From: Pseudarthrobacter sp. NS4
GTDB taxonomy: Bacteria; Actinomycetota; Actinomycetes; Actinomycetales; Micrococcaceae
Reading direction: 5' to 3'
Length of the DNA: 64,000 nucleotides
Assembly: GCF_024758005.1 (NCBI RefSeq)
Contig: NZ_CP103288.1
Coordinates: forward strand, 248,001 to 312,000
Of this stretch, positions 51,780 to 61,411 are shown piece by piece (the first letter of the stretch is position 1; each line of letters begins with the position of its first letter). The position numbers and the translations under genes are program-made. Under the pieces are notes generated by a model. It worked only from the letters and a program-made list of their open reading frames with translations. It was not told where the DNA came from and did not search any database.

Positions 51780-53039
51780 TCAGCGGGAGCTGGCGGCGGG
51801 CACGCCGAGGATGCTGTCCAGCAGCGGGTTGCGGAACTTGCCGCCCGGATCGTGCGCAGCGGCGAGGGAGCGGAAGTCTGCGAAGCGGGGGTACAGCAGC
51901 TCCCAGTCGTGGCCGTCCGGGGAGAACAGCTTGCCCCAGTGCGGCCTGGCGCCGAAGGGGCGCAGCAGATCCTCGAGCTCCGGAAGCAGTGCTTCCACCT
52001 CCGGCTGCAGCGGCTTCCAGGTGAAGTGCAGCGCCACGCTCTGCTGGCGGTAGAAAGGGCTGAGCCAGAACTCGTCGGCCGCGCCGGTGCGGATCTCCGA
52101 CACAAACAGCAGGGGTGCCAACTTGTCGGCGAGGCTGCGGACAGCCTGGATGGCGGCCGGCGCGTGCTCCAGCGGGAGGATGAATTCGCTTTGCAGCTCC
52201 TCACCCTTGCTGGGCGTGAACTCGTGGCGGAAGTGCGGCAGCCGGTCCAGCCACAGGCCGGGCTCGTCCAGCTGGAGCGTGCAGTTCTCCGCCGACATGT
52301 CCGGCAGGGGGTGCCGGGGACTGAGGGCTGCGGTGGCGCCAAACAGGTCCGCCAGGGGCGGTTCGTCCTCCAGCGCCTTGAGCCAGACCTGGCTGATGGC
52401 ATCCCCTGCGTAGTCAGTGAAAAGGCTCACGCTGTAGGCGCTCGAGACGAGTTCGTCGAACCTCTCCAGCGCGCCGTCCCAGGGCAGGTCCACCAAAACA
52501 CGCTGGCGCATCCGGAAGCTGGGACGGACTGCAAGTTCCAGTCCGGTCACGATGCCCAGGGCACCCACGGCCACCACGCTCGCCAGGAACTCATCGCCGC
52601 CGGCGCGGGACAGGGTCACCTGCTCCCCCGAGGGCCGGACCAGTTCGATGGACCCGACGGCACCAGCGAGCGACGGGTTGTCCACACCGGACCCGTGCGT
52701 GCCGGTCTGCACTGCCCCTGCCACCGAAATATGCGGCAGCGATGCCAGGTTGTGGATGGCGACGCCGGACTGTTCCAGCGTGCGGCACAGCGCCCCGTAG
52801 CTGACGCCGCCGCTGACCCGGACCGTCCCCTTCGAGGAGTCCAGATCGATCTGCTGCGGCAGGGCATCCAACAGGACGTGCACGCCGTCCGTGTCTCCCA
52901 CCCGGTTGAAGGAGTGCCGCGAGCCCAGAGCCTTGACGCGGTGCGAGCGGGCAACCACCTCGGCGAGTTCAGCCACGGACTCCGGGCGCTGCACATCGGC
53001 TGAAGCGTATTCGAGGTTTCCTGCCCAGTTCTTCATCAT
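51780..53039 (-). CDS. Alditol oxidase (FAD-linked)
   Basis: 419 residues, VAO-family flavoprotein of the AldO/xylitol oxidase type, which oxidises xylitol or sorbitol at C1 with O2 to give aldose and H2O2. Seen: LGSRHSFNRVGDTDGVHV (His42 in the position of the covalent-flavin His), TGTHGSGVDNPSLAGAVGSI, and C-terminal GKLFSPDGHDW. Length is normal. With the polyol dehydrogenases at the start of the window it suggests polyol use by this organism. Confidence 0.9.
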   Translation of the reverse strand: MMKNWAGNLEYASADVQRPESVAELAEVVARSHRVKALGSRHSFNRVGDTDGVHVLLDALPQQIDLDSSKGTVRVSGGVSYGALCRTLEQSGVAIHNLASLPHISVAGAVQTGTHGSGVDNPSLAGAVGSIELVRPSGEQVTLSRAGGDEFLASVVAVGALGIVTGLELAVRPSFRMRQRVLVDLPWDGALERFDELVSSAYSVSLFTDYAGDAISQVWLKALEDEPPLADLFGATAALSPRHPLPDMSAENCTLQLDEPGLWLDRLPHFRHEFTPSKGEELQSEFILPLEHAPAAIQAVRSLADKLAPLLFVSEIRTGAADEFWLSPFYRQQSVALHFTWKPLQPEVEALLPELEDLLRPFGARPHWGKLFSPDGHDWELLYPRFADFRSLAAAHDPGGKFRNPLLDSILGVPAASSR

Positions 53040-53189
53040 GGCTTTCCGGTTGGGGGAGTTGGCTCATCCAACTGTCAGCGCTAACAAATCTCCTGTCAAG
53101 ACAGTGTCACGGCGCGGCCACCCCCTCTGTGGAGGCGGCAACAAGAGTGGTGGCGCATTTCTTTCTATCGTTGTAAGTGTGCCGGATGA

Positions 53190-53880
53190 CTCTTGCGGGA
53201 CCCCAGGCGGCTACAACGACATGGCCGAGCTGGAGCTGGACCCCTACGGCAGGCAGTTGCCCGCCGTCAACAGGTTTCCCTCGGCAGCAGGTGGACTGGG
53301 CTTCAAGCCGCTCGGCGACTGGAAACACCGACAACTTCGGCCTCAACCACGGGCACGCCGGCGCGCAGGCCTACTACGATTCCCGGAAGCGCCCACATGT
53401 GGCGGGTCTCCGACGATCTCTGGGACGTGTGGGAGGACGTGGAGGCACAGTTCACCCGGATGGCCCGCTGGGCGCCACACCAGCAGCCGGGCGGGTGGGC
53501 AGATGCCGACATGCTGCCCGTTGGGCGGATCGCCCTGCGCGCCGAGCGGGGGAAGGAACGGCTCAGCCGCCTGACGCCGGCGAGCAGCGGACCATGCTGT
53601 CGCTCTGGTGCATGTCCCGTTCCCCGCTCATGCTCGGCTGCGACCTCCCGTCCTCGCCCCCGGAAGCGCTGGAACTGCTCACCAACCAGGACCTGCTGGA
53701 CGTCCTCAAAGGGAGCCGCAACAACCGTGAACTGCTGCGCGACGGCCACCTGGTCCTGTTGGCGGCAGAGAGTACGACGTCGGACGACCGTTTCGCGGCC
53801 GCCTTCAACACCGGGACCACCCGGCTGGGCCGGACGCTTGCCCTCACGGACCCAGGCCCGTCCTTCCTGAATCCAGTGCC
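53190..53880 (+). pseudogene. Decayed GH27 alpha-galactosidase gene
   Basis: Three frames carry pieces in order: DPYGRQLPAVNRFPSAAGGL (first frame), MWRVSDDLWDVWEDVEAQFT with RWAPHQQPGGWADADMLPVG (second), and MLSLWCMSRSPLMLGCDLPS with LELLTNQDLLDVLKG (third). These are consecutive GH27 segments, so the gene has lost at least two frames and much of its front part. It lies between the AldO and amidase genes; the rest of 53040-53903 shows nothing else. Confidence 0.8.
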
Positions 53881-53903
53881 CGGGGCAACTGCAGTGGCCC
53901 TGG

Positions 53904-55640
53904 TCATGCCGTTGTTTCTTTCCCAGGGGACGTGGTGCGTGGCGGCGGTACCCGGCGGCTGCCGGTGGCTTCGAAGGCTGCGGCCAGGTGCAGCAGTTCC
54001 GTGTCGCTGTAGGCCCTGCCGGCAATGGTGAGCCCCACGGGCATGCCGATGTCCGGGGCCACGCCCATGGGGACCGTGACGGTGGGGATGCCCAAGTGCC
54101 GGGGGACCAGGTTCCCGTTCGCCACCCAGACCCCATTGCGCCACGCCAGGTCTGCGGAGGCCTCGTTCCGGTCGGCGTCGGCGGGCCCGATGTCCGCCAC
54201 CGCAGGGAACACGACGGCGTCGATGCCCAGCCCGTCCATCCACTCCTCGAGGTCGATCCGGCGGGTTTCCTCAAGTCCGGTCAGCCCTGCCTTGAGGTGG
54301 GGGATCTCCGTCAGGGACGGCACCCCGTTTTTCCGGATCCAGGCGGGGTAGTCGCTGATGTCGTCGTCGAAGCCTTGGTAGCGGTCCGGCAGTGACCCGT
54401 CCGGCGCGGGGAAGATCGCAACACCGTCGACGTGGGCCAGGCGGCGGAGGTGAGGGTCTCCGTTGGCGTCGAGGAAGTCGTTCCACGCCCAGGCGGAGAG
54501 GTCCACGATCTCCCGGCGCAGGTAGTCCGGGGATACCAGGCCGCGGGTGGCGATGGTGGGGGCGCCGGGACGGTCCCCCTCATAGTTGGACACGGCCGGA
54601 AAATCGACCTCGATGACCTCGGCGCCCGCGGCTTCCAAATCGTGCCGGGCCGCATTCCACAAGTCGATGATGGAGGCCCGGGTGTGGATGCGCCGGCCTG
54701 TGGGGCCGCCGATGCCGGGTGCCTCGGCGGTGCCGGCGCCCGGGTCTGCGTTGATGTACATCCGGGGGACTCCGATGCGCTTGCCGGCCAGGACGCGTTG
54801 AGCCGCGGCCGGGTCCGGGACCGCCAGCTCCAGGTATGAGTCCGGGCGAACCTCGGATGCCTTGGGGAGCGGGACCCAGGGCTGTACCCGCCAGAAGTCA
54901 CCGCGGGTTTCGTCGTCGTCCGCCACCACCACGTCGAGGACCTCCAAAAGGTCGTCCATGGTACGCGTGTGCGGAACAACCACGTCCATGGTGGGAACCA
55001 GCGGCCAGTTGCCGCGGACGGAGATCACACCGCGTGAAGGGGTGTAGGCGCACAGGGCATTGTTCGACGCCGGCGCACGTCCTGATGACCAGGTTTCCTC
55101 CGCGAGGCCGAAGGCGGCGAAGCTGGCGGCCGTGGCCGTGCCGGAACCATTCGAGGATCCGGAGGCGAAGGCTGCCGTGAGGTAATCGGCGTTGTAGGGG
55201 CTTTCAGCCCGGCCGTAGACGCCGCGCTGCATCCCGCCATTGGCCATCGGGGGCATGTTGGTGAGGCCGATCAGGACGGCACCGCCGCCACGCAGCCGCT
55301 CGATGGTGAAGGCGTCGTTCTGCGCCACCAGGTCCTGGAACGCCGGGGACCCTGCGGCGACAGTGAGGCCGCGCGCCTGGTAGCTGTCCTTGGCAGTGTA
55401 GGGAATGCCGTCGAGCGGCCCCAGTTTTGCGCCGTCGGCACGGCGCGCGTCCGACGCCCTTGCATCGGCCAGCGCGTCCGGATTCATCACTACAAGCGCG
55501 TTCAGGCATATGCCTGACGAGTCATACTTCGCAATCCGCTGAAGGTAAAGACGCACCAGCTCCTCACTGGTGACCTCGCCTGCCTCCAGCGCCGCGCGCA
55601 GCTCGCCAATGCCGGCTTCCACAATATCGAACGGGTTCAC
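53904..55640 (-). CDS. Amidase signature-family enzyme
   Basis: 578 residues from GTG 55640, which overlaps the agmatine deiminase stop as GTGA; longer starts run into that gene. Ser-cisSer-Lys amidase: Lys84 in GIPYTAKDSY, cis-Ser in FASGSSNGSG (about 162) and the nucleophile Ser region in EETWSSGRAPAS (about 185). Substrate unknown. Position right after agmatine deiminase makes N-carbamoylputrescine a candidate substrate, a role usually played by the nitrilase-type AguB, which is absent here (inference). Confidence 0.88.
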   Translation of the reverse strand: MNPFDIVEAGIGELRAALEAGEVTSEELVRLYLQRIAKYDSSGICLNALVVMNPDALADARASDARRADGAKLGPLDGIPYTAKDSYQARGLTVAAGSPAFQDLVAQNDAFTIERLRGGGAVLIGLTNMPPMANGGMQRGVYGRAESPYNADYLTAAFASGSSNGSGTATAASFAAFGLAEETWSSGRAPASNNALCAYTPSRGVISVRGNWPLVPTMDVVVPHTRTMDDLLEVLDVVVADDDETRGDFWRVQPWVPLPKASEVRPDSYLELAVPDPAAAQRVLAGKRIGVPRMYINADPGAGTAEAPGIGGPTGRRIHTRASIIDLWNAARHDLEAAGAEVIEVDFPAVSNYEGDRPGAPTIATRGLVSPDYLRREIVDLSAWAWNDFLDANGDPHLRRLAHVDGVAIFPAPDGSLPDRYQGFDDDISDYPAWIRKNGVPSLTEIPHLKAGLTGLEETRRIDLEEWMDGLGIDAVVFPAVADIGPADADRNEASADLAWRNGVWVANGNLVPRHLGIPTVTVPMGVAPDIGMPVGLTIAGRAYSDTELLHLAAAFEATGSRRVPPPRTTSPGKETTA

Positions 55641-56731
55641 GCCGGGGAGCCCTTCTTTGCGGGTGCCGGCTGCTGCTGGGTGATGCAATGGATGCCGCCG
55701 CCGAATGCGAAGATGTCCCGCGCGTCCACCAGTTCCACTGTCCGGTCCGGATAGGCACGTCCCACGATCTTCAAGGCTATGGCGTCATTGGGATCGTTGA
55801 AGGCGCACAGCACCACCGCGTTGTTCGCCACATAGTGGTTGATGTAGGACCAGTCCACGAACCCTTCGCCGTCTTGAAGGACGGTGGGTGCCGGGACGTC
55901 GATGATCCGCAGGGAACGGCCCTTGGCATCCACTTGGCCGGCGAGGACGGCGGAAAGTTCCTGGTAGACCGCATGGTCCGGATGGGCGGGGTCGTCCTGG
56001 CGGTGCAGCAAAACAGTGCCGGGGCCCGCGAAGGAAGCCACAATATCAACGTGGCCGCGCGTGCCGAACTCGTCGTAGTCGCGCGTCAGGCCACGGGGCA
56101 GCCAGATGGCCTTGGTGGTGCCCAAGGCGGCGTGGATTTCGGCTTCGACCGATTCCCTGGTGGCGCCGGGGTTGCGTCCCGGGTCCAGTTGCACCGTCTC
56201 GGTCAGCAGCACGGTCCCTTCACCGTCCACGTGGAATCCCCCGCCCTCATTGACCAGCGAACTGGGCCGGACCGGCACTGAAACGTTCGCAGCCACTGTG
56301 CGTGCCACGTCCTGGTCATTCCCCCACGCGGCCCACTCCTGTGCGCCCCAGCCGTTGAAGACCCAGTCGACGGCGGCCAGCGAGCCGTCAGGCTGGTGGA
56401 CGAAGGTGGGTCCGCTGTCACGCAGCCATGCGTCATCGAGGGGAACTTCCACCACGGTGATCCCGTCGCCGAGCGACTCTTTGGCGGCGGCGGCATCGCC
56501 CGGATCGGCCACGACCGTAACCGGCTCATAGCGGGCGATGGTGCGGGCTACCGTGGACCAGGCAGCCCGGGCGCGGTCCAGGGTGGGGCTTCCGGCCGGA
56601 CCGAAGGTTTCGTTGGGTGGCGGAAAGGCCATCCACGTTCCCTGGTGGGCCTCCCATTCGGCAGGCATGCGGCCGCTGGAGGCCGGTTCAGGGGCCGGTG
56701 TTGTCGTGGCGGGGGCGGGTGCTGGTTTCAT
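55637..56731 (-). CDS. aguA: Agmatine deiminase
   Basis: 364 residues from ATG 56731. PPAD-family enzyme hydrolysing agmatine to N-carbamoylputrescine and ammonia. Seen: MPAEWEAHQGTWMAFPPPNE, DAWLRDSGPTFV, NEGGGFHVDGEGTVLLTE, HVDIVASFAGPGTVLL and the nucleophile Cys349 in FGGGIHCITQQQP. Length is normal. Operon with amidase downstream and amidohydrolase and MFS upstream, with a TetR further upstream. Confidence 0.93.
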   Translation of the reverse strand: MKPAPAPATTTPAPEPASSGRMPAEWEAHQGTWMAFPPPNETFGPAGSPTLDRARAAWSTVARTIARYEPVTVVADPGDAAAAKESLGDGITVVEVPLDDAWLRDSGPTFVHQPDGSLAAVDWVFNGWGAQEWAAWGNDQDVARTVAANVSVPVRPSSLVNEGGGFHVDGEGTVLLTETVQLDPGRNPGATRESVEAEIHAALGTTKAIWLPRGLTRDYDEFGTRGHVDIVASFAGPGTVLLHRQDDPAHPDHAVYQELSAVLAGQVDAKGRSLRIIDVPAPTVLQDGEGFVDWSYINHYVANNAVVLCAFNDPNDAIALKIVGRAYPDRTVELVDARDIFAFGGGIHCITQQQPAPAKKGSPA

Positions 56732-56771
56732 CTGTCTTCCAGGGTTCTTTCTGATCGTCCGTGGTATTGCT

Positions 56772-58466
56772 TCAGGCGGGCTGGCCGAGGCGGTGCCTGT
56801 CCACTGCGCCGTGCGGGGAAGCAGCGGGGAGCGGGGGAGCTGCGGCGGTGCCGGCGTCGAACATTGTTGTGCCGCCCACCACGGTGAGCCGGGCGTGGTT
56901 GGTGAGCAGCCGGGACGCGTCAGCCTGGAGCGGATTGGTGTCCAGGACGGTGAAGTCTGCAAGGTGGCCGGCAGCGATCCGGCCCTGCTGGTCTTCGGCG
57001 CGGCAGGAGAAGGCGGCATCGCGGGTGGCATGGCAGAGTGCGTCGGTGAGGTCCAGGGCATATTCGGGCAGGTTCGCTTCGAGGGACGGATCGAGTGCGG
57101 AAAGCCGTGTTGCGGCTATGTACATATTGGGCAGCGGCTTGTGTGGAGCCGTGGGCGCGTCAGTGCTCAGGGCAAGGGTTGCGCCGGCCTCCGTAAATTC
57201 GGTCCAGGGGAAAGCCCTCTCGATGCGGTGGTCACCCAGGACGCTCCGCCAGTTGTCCTGGATGGCGGGGTCTGCGTGGACAGGCTGCATAGAGGCCACC
57301 ACCCCAAGGGCAGCAAGCCGCCGGACGTTGGCCTCGGTCACGGTTTCCAGGTGCTCGATACGGTGCCGCCGGTCCCGCGGACCATTGCGGCGGTATGCCT
57401 CCTCGAGGGCGTCCAGGGCGATGTCGGAGGCTTCGTCGCCGATGGCGTGCAGTGCTATCTGGAGGCCGGCGGCGTCTGCGGCCACCACCACGGGAATCAG
57501 GGATTCCCGGTCCCAGATGGGCTCGCAGGAGCTTCCGTCAGCGTACGGTTCCTTCATGGCAGCGGTGCAGCTGTCGATGACGCCGTCCACGATGAGCTTG
57601 ATGCCGCAGATCTGCAGCCAGTCGCCGTCGAGCTCGGCGGCCAGCCACGCTGCTTTGGCCACCTGCACCAGGTTCTCAGCCGCAGATGCATGGCGGGACA
57701 CAAGGATGTGGCCTTTGACCCGGATGGGCAGGGTGCCGCCGCGCCGTTCCATGGCGCGGCGGAAGGCGGCCAGGTCGTCGTCCTGGACCGCCATGTCCAC
57801 GGCGCCGGTGACGCCTACGGCGAGGTAGTTCGCGAAGGCCTCCTCCAGCTGGGCATCGCGGTCCTGGTCCGTGGCATGGGCAGCCAGTGCCGGCCAGACA
57901 ATCTGTTGGGCTGCCGTCTCGAACAGCATGCCGTCAGCCTCGCCCGTGTCCGGGTCGCGCCCAATCCGTCCCCCGATGGGATCGGGAGTGTTGCCATCGA
58001 TCCCCAGTTCGGCCAGGGCCGCGCTGTTGACCCAGACCGAGTGCAGGTCATTGGCATCCAGGTAGACGGGACGGTCCGGCACCGCTTCGTCCAGCAGCTG
58101 CCGGGTGGGGGCCTGGCCGGCGAGTGAACTGTAGAGCCATCCAGCCCCCAGGATCCGGGCGGCGTCGCTGGCGTTGGCGGCCTCCCGGAGGCGTCGCTGC
58201 AGATCGGCAGGATCACTCGCGTCCCGCAGCGGGACCTTTTTCAGGGCCTGCCCCATCATCAGCAGGTGCGTGTGGGCGTCGATGAAGCCGGGAAGGACAA
58301 ATCCGCCGGCAAGATCGACTTCAGTGGCTTCTTCGCCGGCCACGTTCCGGGCAGCGGCTTGGTCGCCGACATGGATGAAGCGGGAGCCATCCACCACGAA
58401 GGCCTCGGCGAGGGAGCCGTCAGCGGTGAAAACGGTGGCGTTGGTGTAGAGCGTACGCGCAGTCAA
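56772..58466 (-). CDS. YtcJ-like amidohydrolase
   Basis: 564 residues. Metal-dependent amidohydrolase: metal ligands in GFIDAHTHLLMMG, LHAIGDEASD and RHRIEHLE, and the late Asp in LALSTDAPTAPHK. The N- and C-terminal composite domain is intact (LYTNATVFTADGSLAEAFVV and GHLADFTVLDTNPL). Substrate unknown; it may act on an amide or imine of the polyamine pathway, because it lies in the aguA operon. Confidence 0.88.
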   Translation of the reverse strand: MTARTLYTNATVFTADGSLAEAFVVDGSRFIHVGDQAAARNVAGEEATEVDLAGGFVLPGFIDAHTHLLMMGQALKKVPLRDASDPADLQRRLREAANASDAARILGAGWLYSSLAGQAPTRQLLDEAVPDRPVYLDANDLHSVWVNSAALAELGIDGNTPDPIGGRIGRDPDTGEADGMLFETAAQQIVWPALAAHATDQDRDAQLEEAFANYLAVGVTGAVDMAVQDDDLAAFRRAMERRGGTLPIRVKGHILVSRHASAAENLVQVAKAAWLAAELDGDWLQICGIKLIVDGVIDSCTAAMKEPYADGSSCEPIWDRESLIPVVVAADAAGLQIALHAIGDEASDIALDALEEAYRRNGPRDRRHRIEHLETVTEANVRRLAALGVVASMQPVHADPAIQDNWRSVLGDHRIERAFPWTEFTEAGATLALSTDAPTAPHKPLPNMYIAATRLSALDPSLEANLPEYALDLTDALCHATRDAAFSCRAEDQQGRIAAGHLADFTVLDTNPLQADASRLLTNHARLTVVGGTTMFDAGTAAAPPLPAASPHGAVDRHRLGQPA

Positions 58467-58498
58467 GGAAATGCTTTCTTTCAGGAGGGGGAGGGGCG

Positions 58499-59725
58499 TC
58501 AGGCGATTGCCGCTTTGTTGATGTCGGCGGGCGGTGCGGCCACGCCGGCTGCCTCGGCACGGACCGAGATCCGGGAGATGAGGAGCAGCGGAACCATCAG
58601 GACGAGGGTCATGCCGGCCAGGACATAGCCGAGGACGTCGTAACCGGCCGTGGAAGAAAGGAAGGTTCCAAAGAACGGGGCAAACGAGGATCCAAGGAGG
58701 TAGACGCCCAGCACCGGTGCGGACCAGCGTCCGGAGGCGTCCAGGGCGGCGGCAGTGGCCACGATGTAGATGAAGGCCAGGATGTAGATGGTGTTCCAGG
58801 CGATGATGACGGCGATGTAAAGGTTGGGATCAGTCACGGTTCCGGAGAGCATCTTGAGTGCGGCCCCGGCCACGAGTGCCACGGCCAGCGGCGCGGTCCG
58901 TCCAAGCCGGCGCCCGGCCAGCCCCACCAGGCCGGAGGCGAGCAGTCCGCCAAGGGTGGAGAGGCTCAGGACCAGGCCCATGCCGGTTTCGTCGAGCTGT
59001 GCCTGGTCCGCTCCCATGGTGGCCGCGACAGCCCAAAGGGAGTCCTCGCTGAGTGCCCACAGCGCGAAGCAGGCCAGCAGGCCGATGCCTGCGATGGTGG
59101 TGGTCCTGGAGCCCTTGGCTGGAGTGGAAATGGCCAGCGGCGCGGCTTCGGAGCGGGTGGGGCGGTCCGGCAGCCAGGCGGTGGTGAACAGGGCCGCCAG
59201 GGCAAGGCCCGCGAGCAGGCCGAAGGCGCTGCCCATGCCGGCGCCCAGGGCCGGAATGATGAACAGGAGAACCGATACGATGGCGCGGTTGGTGAACCCG
59301 CTGATGCCGGAAGCGCGGTCAGGATTTCGGAGGGCGCCGAGGGCGGCACCGCCGGCGGAAACAGCTCCGCCCGCGCCGAGCCCGCCGATGAGGACCCCGG
59401 CGACGACGACGGGTGCGGACGGGACGAACGCGGCGGCGCCGAATCCTGCCGCCGTCAGAACCAGGCCGGCACGTGCCACCAGGTACCGCCCGTTCCTGGC
59501 TGCCCATTTCGAGGTGAGCAGGCAGGCGAGGGCGCAGGCCAGCAGCGAGCCGGTCACCAGCGAACCCGCCCCGGTGTCGGAGAAGCCAAGCTCTCCAGTC
59601 AGTGCGACGATCATGACCGGCACCAGGTTGGCCGTCATGAACCCGACAACGCTGATGCCGAAAACGGAGACCGCCCTGGTGGCGGTCAGGGGAACGCGCC
59701 CTGTTTCGTTATCGTCCGGAGACAT
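58499..59725 (-). CDS. MFS transporter of the agmatine deiminase operon
   Basis: 408 residues from ATG 59725 behind AAGGAGAAGC. About 12 helices (for example VFGISVVGFMTANLVPVMIV and LVTGSLLACALACLLTSKWA). First gene of the operon after the TetR, with the 19-bp operator 38 bp upstream of its start. Probably imports agmatine or exports an amine; direction is not evident from sequence. Confidence 0.88.
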   Translation of the reverse strand: MSPDDNETGRVPLTATRAVSVFGISVVGFMTANLVPVMIVALTGELGFSDTGAGSLVTGSLLACALACLLTSKWAARNGRYLVARAGLVLTAAGFGAAAFVPSAPVVVAGVLIGGLGAGGAVSAGGAALGALRNPDRASGISGFTNRAIVSVLLFIIPALGAGMGSAFGLLAGLALAALFTTAWLPDRPTRSEAAPLAISTPAKGSRTTTIAGIGLLACFALWALSEDSLWAVAATMGADQAQLDETGMGLVLSLSTLGGLLASGLVGLAGRRLGRTAPLAVALVAGAALKMLSGTVTDPNLYIAVIIAWNTIYILAFIYIVATAAALDASGRWSAPVLGVYLLGSSFAPFFGTFLSSTAGYDVLGYVLAGMTLVLMVPLLLISRISVRAEAAGVAAPPADINKAAIA

Positions 59726-59762
59726 AGCTTCTCCTTGCTGGGATGGGGTGAAGGCCGTCACA

Positions 59763-59781
59763 AAATGAATGGTCTTCATTT
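59763..59781. promoter_or_regulatory. TetR operator upstream of the MFS/agmatine operon
   Basis: AAATGAATGGTCTTCATTT, 7-bp arms AAATGAA / TTCATTT. 17 of 19 bases equal the palindrome at 40820. It is between the tetR stop (59830) and the MFS start (59725), so it most likely controls the transporter operon. Confidence 0.75.
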
Positions 59782-59829
59782 ATTATGGGGATGCCCCGCC
59801 GCCAGCACAAGGGTTTTTGTGAAAGCCTT

Positions 59830-60444
59830 TCAGAAACTTGCTTTTGTGACCGCCCTGATGCCGGCCAGCAGCGTCTCCAGCCCGAACGCAAAGGCAGTGT
59901 CGGAGCGCTCCGCCGGTGTCCCCAGATCGGCGATCGCTGCCGACAGTGCCGGGAATTGTCCCGGCGGGGGCGACCAGACGACGTCGGGCGCGGTGAGTTC
60001 CAGGGCGGAACCAAGGACCAGGTAGTCTACGGCGGTGATGGCCGGAACGATGGCCGGTGACGCCAGGCCGGCCTTGCCGAGTACTGTCGCCATGTCCTCA
60101 TAGATGCGCATGACGCCCAGGTCCTGCACCGTCTGGGTCACCAGAAGCGGCACCAGCCGGGGGTGGTCCACCAGGCAGTCACGGTATTCGTGGGCAAGGA
60201 TGCGCAGCGCCTCATCCCACGGCAGGTTCTGTGTATCGAGGTGCTGCCGTTCGGAAAAGACGCGGCCCCGCATCAGTTCAATAATGTGTTCGCGGTTTTC
60301 AATGTAGTTGTACAGGGCGGCCTGGCTGACTCCGAGTTCCCTCGCCACCTTCGGAAAGCTGAAGTCGCCGGTGGAATCGACCAGGGCCAGGGCGGCGGCG
60401 ACGATGGCGTCTACGGACAGGAGCGGCGATCGCGGACGTGGCAT
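59830..60444 (-). CDS. TetR-family regulator of the agmatine locus
   Basis: 204 residues. HTH in FPKVARELGVSQAALYNYIE. The C-terminal region (IYEDMATVLGKAGLASPAIV ... SDTAFAFGLETLLAGIRAV) resembles the TetR at 40034 (SADTAFTLGLEALISGLGAL). Same-strand, upstream of the MFS-aguA operon. Presumed repressor at the 59763 palindrome. Confidence 0.9.
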   Translation of the reverse strand: MPRPRSPLLSVDAIVAAALALVDSTGDFSFPKVARELGVSQAALYNYIENREHIIELMRGRVFSERQHLDTQNLPWDEALRILAHEYRDCLVDHPRLVPLLVTQTVQDLGVMRIYEDMATVLGKAGLASPAIVPAITAVDYLVLGSALELTAPDVVWSPPPGQFPALSAAIADLGTPAERSDTAFAFGLETLLAGIRAVTKASF

Positions 60445-60471
60445 GTGGACTCCTCGGCAGGGGGCGTCCGT

Positions 60472-61185
60472 TCAATGTAACCTGTGCGCCCCGTCCACGG
60501 CCGCCAGGATGGCCCGGGCCAGTTCCGCCGGCCTGGTGAACTGCGGCCAATGCCCGGTGGGCAGGTCCACGTACTCCACATCACGGACGCGGGCCAGCTC
60601 GGCGACGAACGGATGGCCGGCAGCGATCCACTCACGAAGCATGGCGGACGGGAACTCGCAGGCAATGACGGTGGCCGGGACGTCGTAGCGCCGCTCGTCG
60701 TGCAGATGCTGCTGGTCGTAGGCAACCCCCTTGGGTTGGGGAATGGCGCGGGCGCGGAAAGCCTCGCGGAGGCCGTTGTCCAGGTCCACCAGGTCTGCGT
60801 CCTCGAACGCTTCCCACGGCGGCAGCGGAACATCGTCACCGTCGGCCGGCAGTTCGTCATTGATAACCCCGCCTTCACCGAGCGGGCCGCTGTCCACATA
60901 AATGGCCCGTTCCACTTTGTTGGGTCGGGCGTCCACCACGCCATGGACAATTGCGCCGCCGCCCGAGTGTCCCACCAGGACCACCTTGCCCTCGATGGCA
61001 TCGGCAGCCGCCGTGACGGCGGCGATGTGCTGTTGCAGGCCAATTCCTGCGCGGCTGGCGTCGACGCTTTCCAGGCCCGGCAGCGTAAGGGGATGCGTGC
61101 GGTGTCCCGCGGTTTTCAGCGCCGGTGTCACCTCATCCCACGAGGAAGCGTCCAACCAAAAACCGGGAACCAGGATGATGTCCAT
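60472..61185 (-). CDS. Alpha/beta hydrolase
   Basis: 237 residues. Nucleophile elbow GHSGGGA (Ser in LVGHSGG, about 74), IYVDSGPLGEGGVINDEL, and a C-terminal catalytic His in LPTGHWPQFT. It resembles the short esterase/salicylate-esterase-like hydrolases (MDIILVPGFWLDASSWDEVT). It lies 27 bp upstream of the TetR gene on the same strand, so it may head the same transcript. Substrate unknown. Confidence 0.88.
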   Translation of the reverse strand: MDIILVPGFWLDASSWDEVTPALKTAGHRTHPLTLPGLESVDASRAGIGLQQHIAAVTAAADAIEGKVVLVGHSGGGAIVHGVVDARPNKVERAIYVDSGPLGEGGVINDELPADGDDVPLPPWEAFEDADLVDLDNGLREAFRARAIPQPKGVAYDQQHLHDERRYDVPATVIACEFPSAMLREWIAAGHPFVAELARVRDVEYVDLPTGHWPQFTRPAELARAILAAVDGAHRLH

Positions 61186-61411
61186 GACGGAACCCTACTC
61201 CTGGGGGACCATGGCCGGCAGGGCGGTCCATATATCCGGCCGACAGGAAGCCAGGGGTTTCGTGCGGCGGCGGGCAGCAGTAAAGTCCGGGAGTAGCCCG
61301 TGAACTCACCTCCAACGCCAGCTGAGAGAGAGCACCACATGAAACGGCCAGAATATTGCTGTTGCCAGGGTCCGGCCTTTGGCGTCCGGGCAATGATGCG
61401 GGGGTGGTGAG

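Noticed and set aside
61186..61411. Possible SAM or glycine riboswitch before the MetPS-like transporter
   Set aside because: Some stems can be drawn, such as TTGCC/GGCAA near the gene start, but none of the conserved riboswitch cores I know is present.
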